A stretch of 5,291 nt of DNA from Clostridium sp. CAG:1024 (GTDB lineage: Bacteria; Bacillota; Clostridia; Christensenellales; CAG-138). Position 1 is the first letter of the stretch; the number at the start of each line of letters is the position of its first letter. The stretch covers positions 1-5,291 of the forward strand of contig HF985502.1 of assembly GCA_000432015.1 (NCBI GenBank). Reading direction: 5' to 3'. The position numbers and the translations under genes were made by a program. Positions 1-5,291 of the stretch are shown one piece after another. The notes beneath the pieces were generated by a model. It searched no databases, had not been told where the DNA came from, and was given only the letters and a program-made list of their open reading frames with translations.

Positions 1-32
1 GCGCCCGGGCCGCAGCCGTTTTGTCGTCTGCG

Positions 33-1547
33 TCACTTAACGGGGTACCAGCCGTCCGCCGTGACGCCCGCCTTCACGACCTCGTCCATCTTGGCCATGT
101 CCTCGGGATCGTCGTTCGGTTCATGTTTCCATGCCGTGACGTCCGTGCCGTCCTTCATGGAGAGCTTATCGTACATTTTCAGCGGTTTAGAAAGCTTCCA
201 TGTGACGCTCTCGCCGTCCTCAAATACCACGCAGACCTCAAAGGCTGCGCCGCTCGGACGGATGATGAAGATGTTTTTCTCATAGTTGTCCCCATCGGCG
301 TCCTTGTCCTTCCAGCCCTTCCCGACAACGCTCGCGCCCTTGTCGCCGCCGACAGCGTAGATATAGACCTCGTTGATGGTCTTGCCCGTCTTATTCTTGA
401 TGTTCAGAGCGAGGTTTTCGTACTCGCCGGCAGCAGCGTCCGCCGCAACGTCGGACGAATCGGCTTCGTCGCCTTCTGGAGCGGGCACGCAGATCTTTGC
501 CAGCTCCGCGCGCGCGGCCTCTACGGCGGCTGTATCGCCCGCCGGCGCGCCGTCATACACGGGGTACCACTGGTCAATAACGTGGCCCTTTGCGAGCGAC
601 TCCGCCAGGTATTGCAGCGGATCGGGATCGCCGTCGTCATACTTCACCTTGATGTCGTACTTGTCCTCGGCGTTCTTCAGCGAGATCTCATTGGGCAGAT
701 TGCCATCGCCGTCCGGCTTGAACCAGTCTTCGATCGGATAGCTGATGTCGGCGCCGTCGTCAAACTTCACATACAGCTCGTAGTGATCGGCATGCGGACG
801 GATAAAGCACTTGTACAGATACATGCCGCCGTCCTTTGCTTTGCCGGGCATGAGGGACGCCATCTTCTCGCCGTCCTTTGTGTAGAGATAGTCGATCAGG
901 TTGTTGTATGCGTTCGGGTCGCCGCCCTTTTCAAAGAAGCGGCAGTCCACGATGTTCTTGCCGGTCTTATTCTTAATCTCAATGGGGAGCAGCTCATATC
1001 CGGGATACACATTATCGGAAGTCTTGCCGATGGCAACCAGTGCGTCCATTGCCGCCTGATCCTCGGCGTCGTCCTCCAGCTCGATCTTCCAGCCGTCCGG
1101 GTCGATGCCGTCCTTCATGGAGATTTTGTAGTGCATCTCGAGCTTGCCCAGCTGCTTCTTCGCCTCGGAGCCGTCCGCGAAGACGACTGCAAGCTCCATC
1201 TCCGCGCCCGCTTCACGGACGATATAGACGTTTTTCTCATAATTGTCGCCGTCAGCGTCCTTGTCCGGCCAGCCTGGCGCAACGATGCTGTTGCCCTTTT
1301 CACCGCCGACGGGATAGATGTATACCTCGTCGATGGTCATGCCTGTCTTGTTCTTGAGATTCAGTCCGAGAGCCGCATATGCGGGCTCCGTTTCCTCGAC
1401 TGCCGCCGGTTCGGGAGCCGGTTCGGTCATCTCTGTCTCGGTCGAAGCCGCCGGCTCCGGTGCGACCGGTTCTGCCGGGATCGTCGTACATGCGATGGCG
1501 CTGAACGCCATCAACAGCGCGAGAGCGAGGGGAATTAGTTTTTTCAT
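33..1547 (-). CDS. Surface lipoprotein with three tandem repeat domains (DxDxDG loops), function unknown
   Basis: This predicts a 504-residue exported lipoprotein. I chose the ATG at 1547 because GAGGAGG lies 6 nt upstream and the protein then opens with a classic signal peptide (MKK, hydrophobic core, AIAC with Cys20 as lipid site). Residues 21-56 are a Pro/Glu/Thr-rich stalk. Three related domains follow, at about residues 57-182, 187-329 and 378-502. Each opens with an NKTG motif (66-69, 193-196, 385-388), has a central F-x-D-G strand-turn (123-126, 262-265, 442-445) and ends in a Tyr-Pro (181, 328, 501). Domains 1 and 3 share a DKDADGDNYEKN block (95-106, 414-425) that resembles part of a calcium-binding loop. 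Domain 2 has lost it. Residues 331-376 are an Ala/Asp/Glu-rich linker. From memory, the NKTG...YIYP...FxDG pattern recalls short secreted beta-rich domains of unknown role found in many bacteria. That match is inference. The mature protein is strongly acidic. It is the last gene of the run, 61 nt after the hydrolase gene. Coding call is sure; function is open. Confidence 0.9.
   Translation of the reverse strand: MKKLIPLALALLMAFSAIACTTIPAEPVAPEPAASTETEMTEPAPEPAAVEETEPAYAALGLNLKNKTGMTIDEVYIYPVGGEKGNSIVAPGWPDKDADGDNYEKNVYIVREAGAEMELAVVFADGSEAKKQLGKLEMHYKISMKDGIDPDGWKIELEDDAEDQAAMDALVAIGKTSDNVYPGYELLPIEIKNKTGKNIVDCRFFEKGGDPNAYNNLIDYLYTKDGEKMASLMPGKAKDGGMYLYKCFIRPHADHYELYVKFDDGADISYPIEDWFKPDGDGNLPNEISLKNAEDKYDIKVKYDDGDPDPLQYLAESLAKGHVIDQWYPVYDGAPAGDTAAVEAARAELAKICVPAPEGDEADSSDVAADAAAGEYENLALNIKNKTGKTINEVYIYAVGGDKGASVVGKGWKDKDADGDNYEKNIFIIRPSGAAFEVCVVFEDGESVTWKLSKPLKMYDKLSMKDGTDVTAWKHEPNDDPEDMAKMDEVVKAGVTADGWYPVK
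42..416 (-). repeat. Domain repeat 3 of the lipoprotein
   Basis: This encodes residues 378-502 and forms the C-terminus of the protein. It aligns without large gaps to repeat 1: NKTG at 385-388, acidic DxDxDG loop at 414-419 (nt 291-308), FEDG at 442-445, SMKDG at 463-467 and WYP at 500-502. Only two residues follow the closing Tyr-Pro. Confidence 0.85.
561..989 (-). repeat. Domain repeat 2 of the lipoprotein (diverged)
   Basis: This encodes residues 187-329. It keeps the opening NKTG (193-196), the F-D-D-G turn (262-265) and the closing WYP (327-329), but is otherwise far from repeats 1 and 3. The acidic loop is replaced by a KAKDGG stretch (236-241), and an insertion follows NKTG, in the region about 207-235. 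Two cysteines (202 and 247) sit in positions that carry no Cys in the other copies. It is about 17 residues longer than its sisters. Confidence 0.7.
1002..1379 (-). repeat. Domain repeat 1 of the lipoprotein
   Basis: This encodes residues 57-182. It is the copy closest to repeat 3: by hand count 20 of 26 residues match from the LxLN-K-NKTG start to the GG(E/D)KG turn, and 16 of 20 across the GW-DKDADGDNYEKN block. It holds the acidic DxDxDG loop at residues 95-100 (nt 1248-1265), FADG at 123-126, SMKDG at 143-147 and the closing YP at 181-182. Codons differ between copies at many silent sites, so this is an old duplication kept at the protein level rather than a recent one. Confidence 0.85.
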
Positions 1548-1553
1548 ACTGTG

Positions 1554-1560
1554 CCTCCTC
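1554..1560 (-). promoter_or_regulatory. Ribosome binding site for the repeat lipoprotein
   Basis: The minus strand reads GAGGAGG here, 6 nt before the ATG at 1547. It decides the start: the reading frame stays open upstream to a TTG at 1616, but that longer version would hide the signal peptide behind 23 extra residues and overlap the end of the hydrolase gene. Confidence 0.85.
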
Positions 1561-1608
1561 ATCATAATTGTTTTTATCCAACTCTGCCGCAGGGGACAGG
1601 TTGATCCG

Positions 1609-2562
1609 CTATTCAAGATGGCAGACGATCCTTCCGTCCGCCTCTAATTCAAATCGAATGCCGTTGTGTGTGCTTCCCTTCAGCATCGCCATGGGACGGT
1701 TCTCCGTACAGAGCACATGCGGCGTCAGCCTTTGCAGCATGGATACGACGTCTGCGCTCGGTCGCTCTTTTTTTGCAGTCGGACTGTTTTCACAGGAAAT
1801 CACCGCGTACTGCGGCGAAAGCCTCCTGAGCAGCGGCTCCGTCATGGATTTCGCGTCCCCATGATGCGGAAGCTTGAGAATGTCGCAGGGGGGAAGCCCC
1901 TCCCCCTCCCAGTCAGCGGCATACCGATCGCCCGTGAGCAATATGCTCCGTCCCCCATAGCTGAAGCGCAGCATCAGGCTCGACAGATTCCGCTCTTCGG
2001 CGACCTCGGCGCAGAGCGTCTCGTCCACGGAGCTGCCCCCGTAAAGCGCTTCAAACACCAGCCGCTGGCGGTCGATGACCTCGACCCGCGGCATATACGC
2101 CGTCATGCCGAGCGCTCCTGTCAGCATCTGTTCTCCGGGATGGATCGATTCGACCCGCGTTCCCCTCTCGTAGGCCGCGTCCCTGAGCTCGAGCAGGATG
2201 CTCAGCATATGCCTGAGCCCGTTCGGCCGCTTCTTTGTGGAAACGAAGGATCGACAGACGCGATTGGCAGTCTCCGGCGGCGGGAGCAGCATCTCGAGCC
2301 GCTCCGTGGGAATGGCGCGCAGGATCCGGGCCGCGCCGCCTATGTGGTCGATGTGGGGATGGGTCAGTATCATCCGATCCAGTCGGTTCACACGTCGTGC
2401 GGTCAGATAATCAAGCGCATCCTTCCTAAGCGAGCCTTCGCGGGATTCCACATACGGACGGCCGGCGTCCACGAGCACCGTGTATTCCGCGCCGCCCTCC
2501 CGGTGTTCCCGGAGCAGCACGGCGTCGCCGTCGCCCACATTGCAAAAGAATATCTCCAGCAT
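1609..2562 (-). CDS. ComEC/Rec2-type metallo-beta-lactamase-fold hydrolase, stand-alone
   Basis: This 317-residue protein has no signal peptide or membrane segment, so it is likely cytosolic. It carries the full set of metal-site motifs of the fold: an opening NVGDGDA (8-14; the ComEC family usually shows DVGQGDA), VDAG (31-34), HPHIDH (68-73; His68, His70, Asp72, His73), a LLTGD strand (208-212, Asp212) and LPHHGD (231-236, His233/His234). These match the C-terminal hydrolase domain of ComEC, which binds two metal ions and is thought to degrade DNA during uptake. Free-standing relatives occur without the ComEC membrane channel, and their substrate is generally unknown. The active site looks intact. 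The ATG at 2562 lies 3 nt after the stop of the membrane-protein gene, with no clear Shine-Dalgarno, which suggests translational coupling. The family call is firm; the substrate (nucleic acid, nucleotide or other phosphoester) is not known. Confidence 0.92.
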   Translation of the reverse strand: MLEIFFCNVGDGDAVLLREHREGGAEYTVLVDAGRPYVESREGSLRKDALDYLTARRVNRLDRMILTHPHIDHIGGAARILRAIPTERLEMLLPPPETANRVCRSFVSTKKRPNGLRHMLSILLELRDAAYERGTRVESIHPGEQMLTGALGMTAYMPRVEVIDRQRLVFEALYGGSSVDETLCAEVAEERNLSSLMLRFSYGGRSILLTGDRYAADWEGEGLPPCDILKLPHHGDAKSMTEPLLRRLSPQYAVISCENSPTAKKERPSADVVSMLQRLTPHVLCTENRPMAMLKGSTHNGIRFELEADGRIVCHLE

Positions 2563-2565
2563 CGT

Positions 2566-3096
2566 TCAGCCGTCGCGCCGGGATGGGCGCACCCTCGTCG
2601 TTTCCCGCGTCTTCTGCTTCCGGCGTTCGCGCCGGATCACCAGCGCGGCTGGGACGCCGCCCGACAACACGGAAACAATCCCCGGCAATCCAAGAATGGC
2701 CATGAACATGCCGTAATCGGTTTTCGCGTCCGACCAGTCGATAAGAAACAGTTCAAATATCATCGCCCCGGCAAGGAACACGGCCATCCATGCATACGCA
2801 CCGGTCACGACCTCTTTCTTCTTGCCCGGCAGGAGCAGGAAAAGCAGGCACAGCGCGCTCCCGGCCAAGGCGGGAAGCAGATATTCCGCCGCATTTCTCA
2901 CCCACGCCGCTCTTTCGGAAAGCGCGGCCTCCAAGGGGTCGAGCAGAATGAGGTACGACGCGCCGTAGATGAGGAGGAACAGAATCGCCAGCAAAAACGC
3001 ATACAGCAGCGATGCGCTCTTGGGCTTCCCGTTCTCCTCAAAAAACAGGTGTCGCAGAAAACCGTCCAGCTTGCGCTGGAATTTCGATCGCTTCAT
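2566..3096 (-). CDS. Small four-helix membrane protein of unknown function
   Basis: This predicts 176 residues from the ATG at 3096. I prefer it to the ATG at 3162 because GGAG sits 7 nt upstream (3104-3107) and the upstream start has no binding site. The N-terminus is basic (Lys/Arg-rich residues 2-9, 24-26). Hydrophobic segments lie at about 29-51, 69-90, 98-120 and 130-153. The loops contain DPLEAALSE (53-61) and GKKK (91-94). The C-terminal tail from 155 is very basic (RRERRKQK and RPSRRDG). By the positive-inside rule, both ends should face the cytosol, which fits four crossings. I recognise no family and see no catalytic motif. Its stop is 3 nt before the hydrolase start, so the two are probably co-translated, and the basic tail could be a contact for the hydrolase or for nucleic acid. 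That last point is speculation. It could equally be an unrelated membrane protein. Confidence 0.82.
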   Translation of the reverse strand: MKRSKFQRKLDGFLRHLFFEENGKPKSASLLYAFLLAILFLLIYGASYLILLDPLEAALSERAAWVRNAAEYLLPALAGSALCLLFLLLPGKKKEVVTGAYAWMAVFLAGAMIFELFLIDWSDAKTDYGMFMAILGLPGIVSVLSGGVPAALVIRRERRKQKTRETTRVRPSRRDG

Positions 3097-3187
3097 TGTC
3101 GTACTCCGTCGTGCGCCGAAGGGGAAGACTCCCACAGGCCGCCCGGCCGGTCTGCGGGGCATTGGATTGCAAAGAAACCGTCGGTTG

Positions 3188-4495
3188 TCAGCGGGTGCTG
3201 TTCCAGAGGTTCCAATACGCTTTCACATTCGGGTAATTCCGGTAGATCTCCGAATAGTCCGGAGCGCGAAGGTTGACCTCCTCATAGGAAATGCCGGACT
3301 TCTGATATGGCACGTCGTCGCGTACCGACCAATGTCCGAGCTTGTCGAACACGTTGTAGCAGCCGCTCTTGCCGTCTTCCCCGCCCATCATATACTTGAT
3401 GAACAGGCGGGCGCCCGCCGGGTTGTCGCAGCCGCTGACCACATAGGAGTATGCGGCCGCGTCCTGCGCGGTGTAGGGCTGAAGACCCGTGACCCAGGCG
3501 ATATCCAAGCCGCTCTCGCCCATGGACCGCTTCGAGTTGTCCAGCTTGGATGCGGACGTGAGGCCCAGCGTCGGTCCGTTTACGGAATCATGCACGGCCT
3601 CAACGACCGCGTCGCCATCTGCCAGCGGCGTAATGGTCATCTGCGAGAATCGCCAGAACAGCTCGATGCTCGCGTTGTTTTCCGGTAGCTCCATGAGTCC
3701 CGGGGCGTTTTGAAGATGCTCATGGTACGTGAACACCAGATCCTTGCCGTACTGCCGCTTGTACTGCTCGGCCATCGCATCGCCGTCCACGAAGAGCTGC
3801 CCCCACAATGCGGCGTAGGACGGCCCCGTGATGTCCTTGGAGTAAATCGTCCAGTACTGCGTGTTGTTTCCGGCCGCGTCCTTGTAGGACTGGGTCTCCT
3901 CGTTGTACCCGTCCACGATGTTCCACCAGCTCTCGATCGGAACCTCATCATACATTCTGGAGTTGTAGAACCACGGGTTGAACGTGGAGTAGAGCGGCAG
4001 ACCAAACTGCAGCATGTCTTCGCTGATGTGGGCGCAAATGTCCGCGGGATAGAACGGCTTGACGATCCCCCACTGCACGAACTCATTGTAAACCTCTCCG
4101 GAGGCGTCTTTGACAATGAGCACGTCCGCCATGGGGTTGCCGCTTTGGGCCTCCATCTCGATCTTTGGCATGACCGTGTTCGTATCACAGGAGATGTACT
4201 CAAACTTCAGATCCGGATACTCGTCCCTGATATATTTGCGGGCGGTATCCGCGTCTGCCGTGGTGGCATAGATGGTGATGGTGCCGCCCTCGGCCTTTGC
4301 CATCTCGTACAGCTCATCCATGGACATGTGGTTCCAGTCGATGCCATCCTCGCCGATGATATCGATGGCCTCCACGCCGGTGACGACCTCGCCCGTCTTG
4401 CCCGCGGCGGCTCCCCCCGCATCGTCGGTTTTCCCGCACGCGGTCAGGGAAACGAGCATACACAGCGCAATCAATACAGCAACGATCTTTTTCAC
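3188..4495 (-). CDS. ABC transporter substrate-binding lipoprotein, Fe(III)/polyamine-like class
   Basis: This 435-residue lipoprotein should capture a solute at the outer membrane face and hand it to an ABC permease. The start is GTG at 4495, since AAAGGAG lies upstream (4506-4512) and the product then opens with MKK, a hydrophobic core and a LTAC lipobox (Cys20). A Gly/Ala-rich linker covers 21-40. The mature fold begins near 59 with MDELYEMAKAEGGTITIY, which matches the ELYexAKkEGxVvvY opening typical of iron(III), thiamine and aminoethylphosphonate binding proteins. MADVLIVKD (122-130) and FYNSRMYDEVPIESWWNIVD (176-195) fit the same class. The substrate cannot be read from this. The protein is longer than the usual 320-350 residues, with extra sequence around 195-260. 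It follows the ATPase gene by 63 nt, so both belong to one importer. The ATPase has sugar-type features as well, so polyamine, iron, phosphonate and sugar-derived substrates all stay possible. Confidence 0.9.
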   Translation of the reverse strand: MKKIVAVLIALCMLVSLTACGKTDDAGGAAAGKTGEVVTGVEAIDIIGEDGIDWNHMSMDELYEMAKAEGGTITIYATTADADTARKYIRDEYPDLKFEYISCDTNTVMPKIEMEAQSGNPMADVLIVKDASGEVYNEFVQWGIVKPFYPADICAHISEDMLQFGLPLYSTFNPWFYNSRMYDEVPIESWWNIVDGYNEETQSYKDAAGNNTQYWTIYSKDITGPSYAALWGQLFVDGDAMAEQYKRQYGKDLVFTYHEHLQNAPGLMELPENNASIELFWRFSQMTITPLADGDAVVEAVHDSVNGPTLGLTSASKLDNSKRSMGESGLDIAWVTGLQPYTAQDAAAYSYVVSGCDNPAGARLFIKYMMGGEDGKSGCYNVFDKLGHWSVRDDVPYQKSGISYEEVNLRAPDYSEIYRNYPNVKAYWNLWNSTR

Positions 4496-4505
4496 GGGAT
4501 GTGTT

Positions 4506-4512
4506 CTCCTTT
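4506..4512 (-). promoter_or_regulatory. Ribosome binding site for the substrate-binding protein
   Basis: The minus strand reads AAAGGAG, 10 nt before the GTG at 4495. The spacing is at the long end of normal. It supports GTG over the in-frame TTG at 4531, which would add 12 residues ahead of the signal peptide. Confidence 0.7.
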
Positions 4513-4558
4513 CATGTCCTTGTGTTCGCAATCCGGTTCCGATGCTGGCTCCGCAGCT

Positions 4559-5291
4559 TCAGTCTTCGGCGCCCGCCTTGTGCTTCGTCTTGGCATACTT
4601 GATGAGACGTCCTGTCTCCTTATTATATACGTTCATGCGGCCCGGATGCAAAACCACATATACGTTCTGGTTCATGTCGTATTCCACAAGGCCGACCTGG
4701 ATGGCAAGGAATTCCGTGTCGCCCACGGTCAGGCTTACGAGCGTCTCGCTGCCCGCCGGCTGGTTGGCATAGACCTGTGCGTGGACGGTATTGTTGTGAT
4801 GCGGATCCTCCGCATAGATGTCCACCATTTCGGGACGGAGGCCCAGCACACAGTCGAACTCCCGATCCGCGGGGATCTCCTCGTCGAGCTTTATGGTCCT
4901 CTTCGGATATGCATATTCGCCGAACGCGCTCTTGACGCGAAGCGTCTCGCCGTCGAAGCAGCCCTTTGCCTCGATGAAGTTGATGCGCGGGTTCCCGATA
5001 AAGTCCGCTGCCTGCAGATCAATCGGATTGGTATACAGATCAAGCGGCGTGCCGATCTGGGAAATCTCTCCCTCTTTGAACAGGGCGATCTTCGTGGACA
5101 TGGTCAGCGCCTCCACCTGATCGTGGGTCACATAAATGATGGTGGTGCCGGTCTCGCGGTGGAGCCGCTTGAGTTCCGCGCGCATATCGATACGCAGCCG
5201 GGCGTCCAGGTTGGAAAGCGGCTCGTCCAAAAGCAGGAGCTTGGGGCTGGAGGCGATGGCCCGGGCGATGGCAACGCGCTGCTGCTGGCCG
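4559..5291 (-). CDS. ABC transporter ATP-binding protein, MalK/UgpC/PotA type (5' end outside window)
   Basis: This is the cytosolic motor of an importer. Only the last 243 residues are here; the frame is open to the window edge, and the first residues, GQQQRVAIARA, are the end of the LSGGQ signature. Next come Walker B with the catalytic Glu (LLLLDEP, fragment residues 18-24), the D-loop (SNLDAR, 26-31) and the switch His in YVTHDQVEALTM (His56). A MalK-like regulatory part follows: GTPLDLYTNP (80-89), ADFIGNPRINFI (95-106), LGLRPE (149-154) and a TOBE-type OB-fold segment with AGSETLVSL (179-187). Full members run about 350-380 residues, so roughly 120-140 with Walker A are missing. These marks are shared by sugar, glycerol-phosphate, polyamine and iron importers. 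FIGNPxxNF is most typical of the sugar group, while the binding protein next to it looks iron/polyamine-like. The permeases are not between the two genes and should lie upstream. Confidence 0.95.
   Translation of the reverse strand, partial: GQQQRVAIARAIASSPKLLLLDEPLSNLDARLRIDMRAELKRLHRETGTTIIYVTHDQVEALTMSTKIALFKEGEISQIGTPLDLYTNPIDLQAADFIGNPRINFIEAKGCFDGETLRVKSAFGEYAYPKRTIKLDEEIPADREFDCVLGLRPEMVDIYAEDPHHNNTVHAQVYANQPAGSETLVSLTVGDTEFLAIQVGLVEYDMNQNVYVVLHPGRMNVYNKETGRLIKYAKTKHKAGAED

Noticed and set aside
1..32. GC-rich palindrome (gcccgggc) after the last gene as a terminator
   Set aside because: It has no loop and no T-run in the visible part, and the window ends before the structure can be judged.
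21..1538. A 505-codon open frame on the plus strand, opposite the repeat lipoprotein
   Set aside because: It mirrors the lipoprotein gene, whose signal peptide, binding site and repeats are clear. The plus-strand product shows only mirrored repetition of the three domains and no recognisable motif, and no good ribosome binding site precedes it. Long shadow frames are common in GC-rich DNA.
1548..1608. A TATGAT box upstream of the repeat lipoprotein gene as a possible promoter
   Set aside because: No matching -35 box lies 16-18 nt upstream, and transcription from it would begin inside the ribosome binding site.
3097..3187. GC-rich inverted repeats (GGCC arms at 3137-3148 and a small GGGA/TCCC hairpin) as a terminator after the binding-protein gene
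   Set aside because: The stems are only about 4 bp and no T-run follows on the minus strand. They fit chance in a GC-rich stretch.
1666..3276. A 536-codon open frame on the plus strand across the hydrolase and membrane-protein genes
   Set aside because: It runs antisense through two complete genes and the end of a third, is rich in Arg, His, Pro and Gln in the way of shadow frames, and has no domain that I can recognise.
4545..4558. GCTG/CAGC hairpin just after the ATPase stop as a terminator or attenuator
   Set aside because: It is a 4-bp stem with no T-run, directly followed by the binding-protein leader, so it is too weak to call.

Overview
All five genes in this window read on the minus strand, so transcription runs from high to low coordinates. 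The window looks like a piece of a fairly GC-rich Gram-positive chromosome (high-50s percent GC by eye). Two genes encode classic lipoproteins with short Lys-rich signal peptides and a lipobox Cys at residue 20. Ribosome binding sites such as GAGGAGG and AAAGGAG are strong, and genes are tightly packed. A member of the Clostridia (for example a gut Oscillospirales- or Christensenellales-like lineage) is my best guess. That is an inference from style, not from a marker gene.

In transcription order: (1) 5291-4559, the C-terminal two-thirds of an ABC-transporter ATPase of the MalK/UgpC/PotA/FbpC type, cut by the window edge inside its LSGGQ signature. (2) 4495-3188, a GTG-started substrate-binding lipoprotein of the Fe(III)/polyamine-like class. 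(3) 3096-2566, a small four-helix membrane protein of no family I recognise. (4) 2562-1609, a stand-alone ComEC/Rec2-type metallo-beta-lactamase-fold hydrolase that starts 3 nt after the stop of gene 3. (5) 1547-33, a 504-residue lipoprotein built of three copies of one domain, two of which carry a DxDxDG acidic loop.

Genes 1 and 2 form an importer module whose permease genes must lie outside the window, most likely upstream of the ATPase. Genes 3 and 4 look translationally coupled and probably work together: a membrane protein plus a cytosolic metallohydrolase. Gene 5 is a surface protein with an acidic, Pro/Glu-rich stalk and repeated domains. Its link to the others is only co-orientation and a 61-nt gap. 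I found no convincing factor-independent terminator or sigma-A promoter in any of the gaps (61-91 nt), so the whole run may be one transcript, but this is not proven.

I see no RNA gene, CRISPR array, insertion sequence or phage gene. The least ordinary items are the triplicated lipoprotein and the membrane-protein/hydrolase pair. Neither is strong evidence of a new system by itself.
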